Below, piece after piece: positions 22,913 to 34,915 of a stretch of 64,000 nt of DNA. Made by a program: the position numbers and the translations under genes. How positions within the stretch are numbered: position 1 is the first letter of the stretch; every line of letters begins with the position of its first letter. Source of the stretch: Eucalyptus grandis (Eukaryota > Streptophyta > Magnoliopsida > Myrtales > Myrtaceae); contig NC_052615.1 in the NCBI RefSeq assembly GCF_016545825.1, positions 23,056,520-23,120,519 of the forward strand. The letters run 5' to 3'. The notes beneath the pieces are model-generated. The model ran no database searches, had not been told where the DNA came from, and saw only the letters and a program-made list of their open reading frames with translations.

Positions 22913-24859
22913 ATGCTCGCGCAGATAGAGCTCAACGTGGGCTCAGTCGCCCTCCTGCTCCTCTTCCTTGCGGCTTTCGGGTCATTGAGACGTCGGAACA
23001 ACAATCCGATGCTCAATGTAGTGCTGTGGGCGGCCTACACTCTCTCGGGCTACTTGATAACATACACGCTTGGGCTAATGCGCGAATCCCCATTCCGCAA
23101 CCCACTGTTCCCGCTGTGGGCGACTTTCTTGATGATCTTTCTTGGAAGCTCAAACTCTCTCTCTCTCTGCATATAGCCTTGAGGACAACGAGCAGTGGAA
23201 GAAATATGCTTGGCAGCACATGGTCACGTTCATAGGGTTACTAACATTGTGGACACTCTATCTGACCACCTTGCCGTCAAGGCTGGCGGTTTTCCCGCTC
23301 TATTTCGTCCTCCTAGTGCTTAAGACCGCAGAGAGAGCACTATCTCTCGTGTCGGTGAGCATGTTTGGCCGGCATCAAATGACTAAATGGGTTGCGGATT
23401 ATATGAGCTCCAACCTTTGTTGCCGGATTCCTGCGAAATCAATCCAATCACTATGAAAGGATACAAATATGTGGTGAAAGTGAATCGGACAATCCTCGAG
23501 AAAGTCTTTGGCGAAGTAGCGGCACCAAGGCAAACGGTTTCAAATGTCAACGAGAAGGAAGTCACCACCATAGAAAAGGTGTGGGCGTGCAAAGGGCGGC
23601 TTTTGAGCTCAAGCGGGGGGGACCGTTATGGCAAAGTCAAGGATATTTGTCTCTCTTATGCGCTCTACCTGCTTCTCCGTTTGAAATTTTCGCACTACCC
23701 ATTGCCAGAAAAAGCTCATCAGAAGGCCTGGTGGTTGATTCGAGATGGAATTATTCAGAAAGAAAATGGATGTGAGCGAGCATTTCGAGTAGCCGAAGTC
23801 GAGCTTGCCTTCCTTCACGATTTTTTCTACACCAATTACCCCATCATTTTCCAAGCGCGCCTCTGGCAGCTGCAAGTGGTGGAGCTTTTGTGTTTGATCG
23901 CAGGCACCATGCTAACAGTTGTATTCCTAATGCCCAAGACGACAAAGCCCCAAGATGTTGTTGTCCAATTGGTCACATCCAATGGGTTGAGCGTCGACGT
24001 TCTCTTGACTGCGGTGGTTCTCATGGTTTTCATATGTGTTGAGCTTGTTCAGCTCTTTCTGATGGCTATCTCTGATTGGGCGAAAGTAGAATGGCTTTGC
24101 AACTACGTGCAAAAGGAGTCTTGGCAACGGTGCAATTGCATCGAGAAGCTGATAGAACTAATATGCCGGGTACATTTGAAGCCTTGGGAAAGGAAACTTC
24201 GCCAATACTCTTTCCTCGAATCGTACAATTACGCCCCTTCCAGATTGCTTTACAATTTCTGCACAATCAATTTCATCGATGTGGTTAGGAGCGGTAAAAA
24301 ACAAGGCGCTCCCGTTAGATTGTCGGATCCAGTGAAGAAGGCCGTGTTTGATTCTCTGATGAGCTGGAACAGAAAATTGGAGAATGGACAAGCTTCTTTG
24401 AGATGAAACAACGTGTCGGATGAGCTCTCTTGGGCGTGTAGGCTCAAGACGCATACTCAAGTTATAATGGTTTGGCATATAGCTACGAGCTTTCTTGAAC
24501 ACAAGCGGCCGTTGCATCAAGATCCAAACTTCGATGTGGCAACTAACTTGTCCAAATATCTTCCCTATTTGGTGGCATTCGCCCCGAGATTGTTACCCGA
24601 TCACCTTTATGACGCAGAGAACATGTTCGACCAAGTCATCCTTGAAGCGCGGGAGGAGCTTAAGGTGTGCAAGACAGATCAAGAAAGAATCAATAGACTA
24701 ATGGAGATCGGGCAAACACCAGAAAATACGGAAACACAAGAAAATACAGTTATGAAGCAGGGCGCTCGGTTGGGGGTTCAATTGCTGAAAGAGGACCCAC
24801 AGTGCGTTTGGAAGATCCTGGCCGAGTTTTTGGCTCCATCGGACAAAGCAAAAAAGTGA
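22913..24859 (+). pseudogene. DUF4220/DUF594 family membrane protein, main part (disrupted)
   Basis: The start ATG at 22913 gives a hydrophobic N-terminus with several membrane segments, as in plant DUF4220 proteins, whose function is unknown. Reading continues in three pieces. The first ends at 23176 after a CT dinucleotide run (23155-23168) that shifts frame. The second, from about 23142, contains YSLEDNEQWKK and further membrane segments. The third returns to the original frame near 23400 (ELQPLLPDSCEINPITMKGY). An in-frame TGA at 24404-24406 interrupts it, after which the frame continues with DELSWACRLKTHTQVIMVWHIATSF, a DUF594-type C-terminal half. The last codon before the LTR is followed by TGA at 24857-24859, which is LTR sequence. 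The remaining C-terminus lies at 33227-33324. Two frameshifts, one stop and the insertion make it a pseudogene. Confidence 0.85.
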
Positions 24860-25763
24860 TATAGCTAATATAAGTACCTAGAGGGGGGTGAATAGGTATA
24901 TAAAGGATTTTTCTTGATAATTGCACAATACTAGATAGTTGATAGATTTGAGACAAACAATAATCAAAGTAAGACTGAGAGAAGAGAAAATTGAACACGC
25001 GGTTTATAGTGATTCGGCTTATTTCAAGCCTACATCCACTCTTCTGCACTGACATCCTATTGGTTGGATTCCACTATAAACAAAGAGATGTTACAGCGTT
25101 GTTCTCCCTTGATTTCTCGGTGTAGATGATCTACCACACTCGCTCAAGGTATCACTAAGTATAGACACTCTTTGTGTATACAATTTCGCTCAAAATGTAT
25201 CGACTAATAATCAATGTGCTTCGACTCTGGAATTTCTCTATCGATCATGCACTAAAGCAACTAGAACGTCTTCCTTTATACTCCTTTATGCCATCATACC
25301 CGTTGGCACTTACCAAAGGAATTCCTCCAATCTACCCGTTGGACGGAATCAATCAAGAAGATCATTCGAGCTATTAAAGGAACCTGACGATAGCCCATCA
25401 ATCATGTTCGCCCATACAACCTGGATCTTAGTTTCCAAGAATAGAACCTTCCAAGAATATTTCGTCGACCATCGGATCTTCAAACGATCTTGATTACGAA
25501 TAAAAGAATCCGTTATATTTATCCAACCAAGAGATCTTCTCCGAGGATAGGACTAAATCCTCAACCAAATACTTCGCTCGGATTGCCTTCGTCACCGGAT
25601 TAGAAAAACTGTCAATGAGAATAATCTTGAGTCTTGAGTCTTGAGTGCTGAGTCCGGTGATCGAAAGTCTTCGACTCTAAACATAAGGTCTCGTATTTAT
25701 CCAAACTAGACTGATAGAAACGTTTTGTCAGCTTCAAAATATTATGGAAAGATTTCTCCAACA
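24857..25763 (-). repeat. 3' LTR of the second Copia element (907 bp)
   Basis: On the plus strand it starts TGATATAGCTAATATAAG and ends TTTCTCCAACA. Its first three bases supply the stop codon for the upstream DUF4220 reading frame. Confidence 0.93.
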
Positions 25764-25764
25764 A

Positions 25765-25777
25765 TCTCCCCCTTTTT
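25765..25777 (-). other. Polypurine tract of the second element
   Basis: Read on the minus strand as aaaaagggggaga, immediately before the 3' LTR. A second tract of the same type lies at 26090-26102. Confidence 0.8.
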
Positions 25778-26173
25778 GATGGTGACAAAACTTTCCTGTA
25801 GATTTGAACAACTTTGACCTGCAAAACATTACTCAAGTAATATGGCTATCTCATAAAGATTAATAAATCAACCGCAGACTCGCATCCACAGAAAATCAGT
25901 TAGTCTTTCATGAGTAAGACCATATAGCAACACTTGATATAAACGCAAACAGTCAAACATCAAAATCCACACACAAGTCAGTCAAATTCAAGTTCACACC
26001 CAAGTCATACTCAAATACTCAAATATTCAAACACACAAAAGAAATTTAAAGTCAAAGTTTAAAGAGTTTAAAGAGTTCAAATTGCAATTCTCCCCCTTTT
26101 TGTCATCATTAAAAAGGTGAGAAAAGAGTCAAGTCTGCTTGGGAATGCGCACAATCTGGAAATCTCCCATCGA

Positions 26174-28294
26174 CTAGACAATGCCTTCCAGCCTCTTCAA
26201 GTCTTCCCGTAGATGAGCCACCTCTTCTCCTTTGGCATTGGCTTGAATTTGAATAGCAAGGTCTTTCATTTGATCTGCCAGGGTAATAGAAGATGCTTGT
26301 CCAGCATTCTTTAGGACTTGAAGTTCACAGTCCAGAGCATAGATTTGACCCTGCATTTCTAGAAGAACATCAAGGATACGGCGAAAATCTGTTGTATTGT
26401 CCGTCTGTATGCTCACATTTGCTCTTTCGGATGGAGTGAAGGCAGACGATGGAACTTCGGTGTAATCGAGCAGATTTGGTGTTGACGTATCATGTCCTTC
26501 CTCAGGCATTTGAGAAGCCTGAAAATCTTCTGGATTTGCTGGTGAGCAACTCACACCTTCATTGTTGACAACATGTGGTGTAGTCCTTCCTTGCTCGCCA
26601 TCTCCCCCTGTCTCTAGGACCTCAATTGGGGAAGAGTGATGGTCATGCTCTTCAGCGTCTTGATTCCCTTTCTCTCCGCAAACTTTTCTTTTACTACTTC
26701 TCCTTCTTCTTCAGCTTCTTTCTCTTCCTCTTGTTGCTCCTCTGCTTCTCTGTTCTTTGCTTGTCCCTCTTCTTCTCTCTGTTCTTTTTCCTCTGCTTCT
26801 TTTCCTTTCTTCTGTCGTTCTGTTGATTCAGGTATAGAACGTCTGGTCCTTTTCAATGCAGAGATAGTGAGATCTTCCTCTTCATCTTCATCCTCCAAGA
26901 TAAGAGTTCTTATCTTTTTGGATGGAGCACCCATGGGCTCCTTCCCTTTTCTCTTTGATGCAGAAGATGCTGAAGTCTTCACTTTGAACTTCTCCATTGC
27001 CTTATTAAGCTCTTTCAAACGCATTTTTGTCATCATTTTCAAACCCACCACCATTTTGTCGCATGGTCGAACACAAAGAGTATGTGGAGGTTCAATGTTC
27101 AAGTGTCTGAAGATCTTGGTCACAAGACTTGGATAAGGCAATTGGCCCTTGTCCTTTACCATTGCTCTGTACATGTGAAAGAGAATGGTGTGAGGGAGAG
27201 AGAACTTCTTTCCTGAATTGATCAAGTACATCAATTTCGCCTCGGAGTTAGACACGTCAGTCTTGGATGTAGACTTTGGCCTGATACAGTTGATCACAAT
27301 TTTGTGAAGCAAGATATTGATGACATGCATTCTTGAGTAGGTAACTCTTCCTTCGTACTCTGTCTTTGACAAGTTCCAAAGTGTGGTACGAGCGATTGAA
27401 ATCTTGATTGGTTTATATCATCCTCTTTCAACTCCAATTATGTCTCAAACATGTCCACATCTACCTCATAGACTTGGTCTCGAACACCGAAGGATATTCT
27501 ATTCGCATCTAAAAGCTAAGATTCGAATAGAAGTATGTTGTCAATTGTGCATAACCGTCTGTGGTATTGGAGCAAAATTCCTCAAGTTGAAGCAGATTGA
27601 ACTTCTCCCTTAAGTTCACATTAATGGCATCCAAGAAATCAAAATCAACACTCCTAGGGTTTATCACCCCTCGTTTCAACAAATCAAGAACATATTCTCC
27701 TGTTCCTTCGATTTAAACAAATCCATCATTTTTCCTTTTACCTTCGCAGCAACACCCATTCTAGGTTGAAATTCACTGAACATTTTATCATCATCGTTCC
27801 CGTTAGTCGGATTCAATCCCGATACACGAGGGTCACTTGGAATGTTCGCAAGTGCTTCCTCAGCCTTTCCTTTGGGAGCAATTCCCAAATCCTCCATTCG
27901 TCGCAAAAATATATACTCATTCCCATAATTCTTATCTTTAAGGAAATCATCTATGTAGTTCAGCGGAGTCCCAATGCTCTTCAACACACGATAGAGCTTG
28001 TAAATAAAAGAGGGTTTTTGGACTCTTACAGGATCTGCGTCCTCGATTATTTCTTCCTCCGGTTGTTGACCCACACCTTGTGGGGTAGATGATGAAGAGT
28101 GACGTGGTGGAGAGTGAATCGGGCTTTGTTGCTGACTCGGTAAATCTTCCTCTTCGGTGAGATCGAAATGGGTAGGCCCCTCCCTCATTCTCTCGTGGTC
28201 CCCCGTTCGCGATTCTTGAAGACTTTCTCGAAGAAGACATCCTTCCTTGTCGTTGAAAGATTCCTTTACTCGCTTTCCCAAGAAAAGATGACAA
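26174..28294 (-). pseudogene. Post-pol ORF of the second Sirevirus (env-like position)
   Basis: Homologous to 15281-17342. The N-terminal part (28281 down to 27676) contains the same KPSFIYKLYRVLKSIGTP block and, unlike the first copy, has no frameshift at the A run. Reading then breaks after KSKEQ. The middle (27372-26614) is followed by a long Glu/Lys-rich stretch containing runs of EEEKEAEEEGE type. The C-terminal coiled coil lies at 26554-26174. Function is unknown and its position equals the Sirevirus env-like ORF. Stops between the pieces make this copy defective. Confidence 0.75.
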
Positions 28295-28617
28295 CTTTCT
28301 CGAAGATATACACGAAGTAGAGACAGATTGGGAGGAGAATGTCTTTTTAGGGTTTTGAAGTTTAAGCGAAGAAAACTGTATATATATAACTCAGTTTAAA
28401 AAGGAAAAACCAATCGGCACAAAGGAAAATGAACAAACGCCTCTTTTTAAAATCGATAACTGCCAAATAGGAGTTAATCTTTTTTAAAAGACAAGATTCA
28501 GTTTTTCACGGAAATTATAAATTAACCGAACTAATGATCGTACCTTTTCGAGATTGAATATAATAACAACTTACGCCTATAGCCATGAATGTCTCGAGTC
28601 CGAGGGTTGGAGAGTCT

Positions 28618-30008
28618 CTAGACTTTAACTTCCTCAAGCTTCAAAATGTTGAGTCTGGAACGAATAAAATCGAATTGATTTTTCTCCAAAGGCTTTGTGA
28701 ATATATCCGCTAGTTGATTTTTTGAATCAACAAATTGAATCAAGATTTCTCCATTTTGAACATGATCTCTAATGAAATGATGTCGAATCTCTATATGCTT
28801 TGCTCTTGAGTGAAGGATTGGATTTTTAGTGAGATTGATTGCGCTGGTGTTGTCACATCTAATCTCTCGTGCATGAGTCTTCAATTCCAAAGTCTTGTAG
28901 CTGTTGTTTTATCCATAGAATCTGCGAACAGCAACTTCCAAGAGCTACATACTCTGCTTCTGTTGTTGAGAGAGCCACAGTGCTTTGTTTCCTTGAAAAC
29001 CAAGACACTGTCCTACTTCCAAGCAACTGGCAAGTTCCCGAAGTGCTCTTTCTATCAACTCGCAACCGGCCAGATCTGCGTCTCGAATATCCCGGAAGAT
29101 TAAAGTCTCCTTCTTAGGATACCAAAGACCGATGCTTGAAGATGAAGCAACGTATTTAATAATACTTTTCGCAGCACTGAGATGGGATTCTCTAGGATCT
29201 AATTAAAACCTAACACAGATGCAAACACTCAACAAAATGTCAGGTCTAGAAGCAGTAAGATAAAGAAGTGAACCAATGATGCTCCTGTACAACTTTTGAT
29301 CAACTTTCTTCCCTTCTTCATCTTTGTCTATCTTCAAAGAACTTGACATCGGTATGTCGATCTTTTTGCACTTTTCTAGTCCAAACCTTTTAACAAGATC
29401 ATTAGCATATTTTTCTTGATAAATAAAAGTTCCTTCCTTCAATTGTTTTACTTGAAGACCAAGAAAGAATGTTAACTCTCCCATCATACTCATTTCAAAC
29501 TCATCCTACATAGACTTAGAAAATTTCTTGCACTGAGACTTTCACTAGAGGATCCAAAAATAATATCATCCACATATATTTGAACAAGTAAAAAACTTTT
29601 GTTTTCCTTTTTGATAAATAAAGTAGTATCTACTTTACCTTTGACAAAACCATTATGTATTAAGAACTTACTTAGTCTGTCGTACCAAGCTCGAGGTGCT
29701 TGCTTTAAACCATACAAGGCCTTTTTCAGTCTGAAGACTGAGTCTGGCTTCTTTGGGTCTTCAAACCCTGGTGGTTGTTCCACATAAACTTTCTCATGGA
29801 TAAATCCATTTAGGAAGACACTTTTGACGTCCATTTGGAATAACCTGAAATTTTTATAACAAGCAAACGCAAGTAATAGTCAAATAGCTTCTAACCTTGC
29901 TACTGGTGCGTAAGTCTCATCATAGTCTATTCCTTCTTCTTGCATATATCCCTTGGCCACGAGTCTTGCTTTGTTTCGTACGACTCTTCCTTTCTCATTC
30001 ATCTTGTT
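28618..30008 (-). pseudogene. Copia RT/RNase H relic with 5' end deleted
   Basis: On the minus strand the remnant begins inside reverse transcriptase ([10 protein letters not shown]), fused directly to integrase zinc-finger text, and continues through [20 protein letters not shown], the LKQAPRAWYDRLSKFL segment and YVDDIIFGSS. RNase H (KSTSGTCQLLGSRTVSWFSR and ALSTTEAEYVAL) and the ILKLEEVKV C-terminus end at 28618. Frameshifts occur near 29490, 29200 and 28870. Reverse transcription from this copy is not possible. Confidence 0.9.
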
Positions 30009-30012
30009 CCTG

Positions 30013-31260
30013 CTTTCCCAGAATACATGGAGTGCATGGATCAGTCTTTTAGTATGGTAATTTGGGTAGACCTCGAACAAGCTGCTTTGATGAGATTTTG
30101 GCTAATTGCTTCATGTTGACATGACCAAGCTTTCTGTGCCATAAGCTTGCTTCGTCTTGAATTGAGATTAGGCATTGTGATTCATTTGGTTTCACATCCG
30201 TAAGATAGATATTTCCATGTCTTCGACCCATGAAAGATCGAGTAGAGTCTTTACTGGTTCCAGAACATGTTCCTTCTTGAAAGAAGATCTTAAAACCAGT
30301 ATCACACAATTGGCTAATGCTGAGAATATTGTAATCGAGTCCTTCCATTAGGGAAACATTACTTATTGTGAGATTTCCAATTTTCACAGTTCCAAATCCC
30401 ACAATACTTCCTTTGCTGTTTCCTTCAAATGAAACTTTTCCACCATTTACTTCAACAAGCTTTATGAAGCAATTTGAGTCTCCCGTCATGTGTCTTGAGC
30501 AACCACTGTCAAGGTACCACTTTACCTTTTTTCTTGACGGAGACCTGTATTTAAAAGAGAGTCTCAAGCTTTCTTTGGTACCCAAATTTTCTTGGGTCCT
30601 TTGGTGTTAGTAAGATAAACAGTATTAGCCCATACTTTCTTAACAGGTTTCCAAATCATAGGACACTCTTTTCAAAGTGATCCGAATCATTGCACTTTGA
30701 ACACTGAGGGCATTTCGACCTACGAGACTTTACAAAAACTTTCTTGAAGTGATTTTTGTAAGCCTCTCTCGAGGGTCTTTCCTTAATTCTTTCTTTTACT
30801 TTAGGAAAATCAATCAAGGGAATTGTTTCTGCTGTCATACCTAGACCGGACTTATTGAAGTAAGGTCTTTGAGCCGAAAGAATTTTTTCAAGTTTTTCGG
30901 ACCCTATTGAAAATTTCTTTGAAATATTTGATAAGTCAGTTTTTAAAAGGGCATTTTCTTTCAAAAGATTGTCTTCATTTTCTTTAAGAGTGGAAACATT
31001 CAAGTCTAAACTTTTAACTCTTTCTTCTAAAACGTTTTCCTTTTGTTTTAGAGCTGAGTTTTCCTTTTAAGTTCGGAAATTCTTTTAGAGAAGTCTTAAG
31101 ACTAAAACACAGTTCATCAATGTATTTAGAAACTTTGACAGGAATTTTAAAATTACTTGCCTCGAATTCACTGTCTGAGTCTGATCCAGAATCTGAGTCT
31201 GATTGTGCCATCAGACATAGGTTGGCATATTCATTATCACTTTCTTCACACTCTGTATCA
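30013..31260 (-). pseudogene. Copia gag C-terminus, protease and pre-integrase relic
   Basis: Minus-strand order: an Asp/Ser-rich stretch (MAQSDSDSGSDSDSE, about 31211), a coiled-coil section, a CCHC-type knuckle CSKCNDSDHFE (about 30690, last Cys frame-disrupted), protease WYLDSGCSRHMTGD (about 30530), GAG-pre-integrase LWHRKLGHVNMKQ (about 30130), then CTPCILGK of the integrase zinc finger, where the sequence jumps into reverse transcriptase. The pre-integrase Trp is intact here, unlike in the first element. Confidence 0.88.
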
Positions 31261-32258
31261 CTCCAGGTTTCGGCTTTGAGAGCTTTTCGAAACTTTTAAG
31301 CTTTTCCTCTCTTCTTCTTCAAAAGAGGACAGTTGGGTCTGATGTGTCCCTTTTTTCTTACATTCAAAGCAAACTACATCTTTGTTTGGTTCCTCATCAT
31401 CAACGTACTTGGTCTCGCTGTCTTTGAAAACTTTGTTTCTTTGAGTTGAACCTTCTTCCTTTTCTATTCAGTTTTCTGAATCTTCTTATCATGAGAGCAA
31501 GCTCCTCATCGTCCATATCATCTTCAAAATCTGTATCATCATAATCATTATTTGATTTTAATGCAATGGATTTCTTACCTTTTGGATCTTCGTCTTCATT
31601 AATTCGTTCCACTTCATAAGACGAAGAGTTCCAATCAGCTCGTCGACGATAGTGGCATAATTCTTTGCGTCTCTCTTATTGAAGTCTTTATGTGATTCCA
31701 ATCCTTGGAGAGTCCACGTAGTAGCTTGTTTACCTTCATGGGATCAGAAATTGTTTGTCCTTGATTCTCAAGACCATTGACAATATCTGTAAAACGACTA
31801 AACATGTCAGTTATAGATTCTCCTGATTTCATTTTGAAGGCTTCATATTGACCGAGGAGAATGTTAATTCTGGTTTCCTTCACTCAATCTATTCCTTCAT
31901 AGGTGATATGTAATCTGTCCCAAACTTCTTTTGCTGTAACACAAGAAGATATTCTGTTATATTCGCTTGGTGACAAAGCACAATATAAAGAGTAAATTGC
32001 TTTTGCATCGAGTGCTTGTCTCTTGATTATCTCTTCCTAAGTCATTCCGCTGGTCTCAACAGTTTCTTTCCCTTTTTCAGAGACTAATGCAGTTGTAAGA
32101 GTAATTCATCTTTCTACAACGTCCCATTCTAGAGGATCCTTTGATCGTAGGAAAGCTTTCATCTTGTTCTTCTAGATGTTGTAATCCTTTCCATCAAAGT
32201 AGGGTAGTCTGGTATTGCTTTGCCCTTCCATCAGCCCTGGTGCTAGCATACTAGCCAT
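31261..32258 (-). pseudogene. Copia gag relic of the second element
   Basis: The ATG at 32258 (minus) opens the same Gag N-terminus as the first element. The conserved NIW Trp codon reads TAG here, and a TGA falls at the same place as the TGA at 10208 in the first element. The frame at 31883-31635 carries the UBN2 region (INILLGQYEAFKMKSGESI); the piece at 31612-31400 carries the linker with DDEELALMIRRFRKLNRKGR. It cannot encode full-length Gag. Confidence 0.85.
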
Positions 32259-32304
32259 GGATCTTTTACTCAAGTAAAACACTTCAAATAAAGTGAGTAC
32301 ACGA

Positions 32305-32316
32305 GCTCTGATACCA
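32305..32316 (-). other. Primer-binding site of the second element
   Basis: Plus strand gctctgatacca equals TGGTATCAGAGC on the minus strand, two bases inside the 5' LTR boundary. Confidence 0.88.
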
Positions 32317-32318
32317 AT

Positions 32319-33226
32319 TGATATAGCTAGTATAAGTACCTAGAGGGGGTGAATAGGTATATAAATGATTTTTCTCGATAATTGCACAATACTAGACAGT
32401 TGATAGATTTGAGACAAACAATAATCAAAGTAAGACTGAGAGAAGAGAAAATTGAACACGCGGTTTATAGTGGTTCGGCTTATTTCAAGCCTACGTCCAC
32501 TCTTCTGCACTGACAGCCTATTAGCTGGATTCCATTATGAACAAAGAGATGTTACAGCATTGTTCTCCCTTGATTTCTCGATGTAGATGATCTACCACAC
32601 TCGCTCAAGGTATCACTAAGTATAGAAACTCTTTGTGTATACAATTTCGCTCAAAATGTATCGACTAATAATCAAGGTGCTTCGACTGGAATTTCTCTAT
32701 CGATCATGCACTAAAGCAACTAGAACGTCTTCCTTTTATACTCCTTTACGCCATCATACCCGTTGGCACTTACCAAAGGAATTCCTCCAATCTACCCGTT
32801 GGACGGAATCAATCAAGAAGATCATTCGAGCTATTAAAGGAACCCGACGATAGCCCATCAATCATGTTCGCCCATACAACCTGGATCTTAGTTTCCAAGA
32901 ATAGAACCTTCCAAGAATATTTCGTCGACCATCGGATCTTCAAACGATCTTGATTACGAATAAAAGAATCCGTTATATTTATCCAACCAAGAGATCTTCT
33001 CCAGAGGATAGGACTAAATCCTCAACCAAATACTTCGGCTCGATTGCCTTCGTCACTTTGGATTAGAAAACTATCAATGAGAATAATCTTGAGTCTTGAG
33101 TCTTGAGTGCTGAGTCTGGTGATCTGAAAGTCTTCAGACTCTAAACATAAGGTCTGTATTTATCCAAACTAGACTGATAGAAACGTTTTGTCAGCTTCAA
33201 AATATTCTGGAAAGATTTCTCCAACA
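32319..33226 (-). repeat. 5' LTR of the second Copia element (908 bp)
   Basis: On the plus strand it starts TGATATAGCTAGTATAAG and ends TTTCTCCAACA; it aligns with 24857-25763 over its whole length. Confidence 0.93.
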
Positions 33227-33324
33227 AAAAGCACGTCGAGCACTTGGCAAAGGGAGGGGAGTTTGTGACTCACTTGTGGGCTTTGGTCTCTCATGCTGGC
33301 ATAGACCGAAAGGGAGGGGAGTAA
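33227..33324 (+). pseudogene. DUF4220/DUF594 C-terminus, displaced by the LTR insertion
   Basis: After the target-duplication copy AAAAG, the reading frame resumes in phase with the codons at 24848-24856. It encodes HVEHLAKGGEFVTHLWALV and a short tail, and stops at TAA 33322-33324. The GGEF(V/L)TH.W.L motif is the usual end of DUF594 proteins, so these 31 codons are the original C-terminus of the gene at 22913. They are now separated from it by 8.37 kb of retrotransposon. Confidence 0.88.
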
Positions 33325-34479
33325 GCCGCAAATTCTCATTGAAGCCAAAGCTGGCCCTAGCAATGCAAATATGGAATAGCTAGGGGAGCTCATTTTTGGC
33401 AGCTACCTTAAGTGCACTTTCGACCTACGCAACATTTCTTCGTTCACTTGCATTCAGAAGATTTCTTGAGCAAGTGGAAAACAATTCGATCGCAGGATTG
33501 CGTCTTGGCTAGCTGACTTTGCTGTTTTCTCAGAGTTAATTTCAGATAAACAGTTTGCAATGATCGTTTCCGAGATCTTGAGAATTAATTGTATCAGCAA
33601 GTAGTAATATTGAGTGGTTCTACAGAGCTGTTTGAATTTGTTTTGGAGGGTCCAGGTACTTTACGTAATTTAGATGACATGGCTTGCCAATATTTCATGA
33701 AATGAAATATCAATAAATTCTTCTTGTATACTAATTTTCCCAGCTTGTTAGCCACCATTTTTTTTTTTTTTAAACTTTCGAGTATGGTGTTTGGGTTGAA
33801 TAAAATAGGTGTTCCAAGCCCTGTTCTTCTTTGTGAACTTTAGTTCTTCAATCTCGACTTCTGGGTGTGAGTAACAGTTGGCTATCTCTTTAACTTAAGC
33901 GAAACGAGATTCTCAGTGAATAGTGAATACCGGTCAAACGAGAAATTATCGTGTAGACAATGGCATAAGTGAGTCAAGCTAGCCACTTCAGAGCTACATG
34001 AGTTCAACTCGCATATATTATTTTCATTTGATTTGAAGAATTCGGTTTGATTCTTTTCGATTCAGGTTGAGTTCCAAACCTAGAAAATAAAAGAAGAAGA
34101 GTCATTAAAATGAGAGTTGGGCAAGCAAGAAATCAAGGCTAGAAAAGTTGACTCAAGTGGCTTTATGTCTCTAGGAAGTTGTGTCTAGGGTCTTGTAATT
34201 TAAGCCTTCCTTATTCTAGTCAACTCGAAATAGCCATTCCTTTTCAACTAGGTATTTAGTCTTTTCAATGGTCCAAAGACCACCAACGAGGGTCGTGCGA
34301 CCTAGGCGAAGGCCGTCCGAGGTCACATGACCTCAGCAAGGGCCGCATGATCGCGCGCTATCGAGGTTGCACTGTCAAACTCATAATCACAGCATCTTCT
34401 CCTCCTCTTCATCTTAACCACCATCATCTTCTCCTCCATCTTCTTCTCCACCATTTCTCAATCTCTCTTCTCAAGGATC
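33325..34479. other. Gene-free stretch, former 3' flank of the DUF4220 gene
   Basis: No gene was seen. The first ~400 bp probably hold the 3' UTR of the disrupted gene. A G+C-rich patch at about 34275-34365 (words such as gagggtcgtgcgacctaggc) precedes the F-box pseudogene and resembles a patch at 36.55-36.73 kb. Confidence 0.5.
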
Positions 34480-34915
34480 ATGAAGAAGCAAAAGTCAGCA
34501 GTCTCGACGCTAGAGGACTCCACCCTCTTCGACCTCCTATCCAAGGAGATCGTGTTCTTGATCCTCAACTTCCTCAACTAGGACTCGCTCAACCACAAGT
34601 CCTTCTCCCTCGTTTACTGCTCCTTCCATGCCATCGAGTCTCACCACCACAAGTCCTTTCGCCCCCTCTGCACCGAGCACCTCCCCACCGCCCTCGCCTA
34701 CTACCCCAATACCGCTGCCCTCAACCTCTCCTTCTTTCCTTGCATCACCGACTCCTCCCTTGCCGTCATCGTCGCTGCCTTTCGTAGGGATGCCTTGCCT
34801 CTCCCTTGACCTCTCCAAGTCCCAGTTCTTCCCCACCACCAGGCTGAAGGGCCTCACATCTCAGTGCCGGAACCTCATTGAGCTAGATCTATCAAACGCC
34901 ATCTCCACCGTGACT
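34480..34915 (+). pseudogene. F-box/LRR protein N-terminal fragment
   Basis: ATG 34480 gives MKKQKS..STLFDLLSKEIVFLILNFLN, the F-box start of plant F-box/LRR-repeat proteins (FBL3-like). An in-frame TAG follows at 34579-34581. The same frame continues with KSFSLVYCSFHAIESHHHKSFRPL and LP.ALAYYPNTAALNLSFFPCITDSSLAVI, the first LRR. A TGA at 34807-34809 ends that frame. A +1 shift gives SLDLSKSQFFPTTRLKGL and CRNLIELDLSNAIS, the next LRR. Homology then stops. The intact family is some 600 residues or more, so this is a broken 5' fragment. Its product would be an SCF substrate adaptor. Its G+C content is higher than that of its surroundings. Confidence 0.8.

Larger units (their letters stand above)
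24857..33226 (-). mobile_element. Second Sirevirus-like Copia element, inserted in the DUF4220 gene
   Basis: Read on the minus strand it runs from 33226 to 24857 (8,370 bp). Its LTRs lie at 32319-33226 (5') and 24857-25763 (3'). A perfect 5-bp target duplication AAAAG flanks it (24852-24856 and 33227-33231). Primer-binding site, gag, protease, part of pol, a post-pol ORF and PPTs are present. Integrase and the start of reverse transcriptase are deleted, so it is non-autonomous. Over the first ~250 bp I count roughly a dozen differences between its LTRs, mostly transitions, so the insertion is not recent. It belongs to the same family as the element at 9.07 kb but to a diverged lineage. Confidence 0.95.

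Noticed and set aside
28810..29117. Plus-strand frames over the second Copia element
   Set aside because: They are antisense shadows of RNase H/RT sequence on the minus strand.
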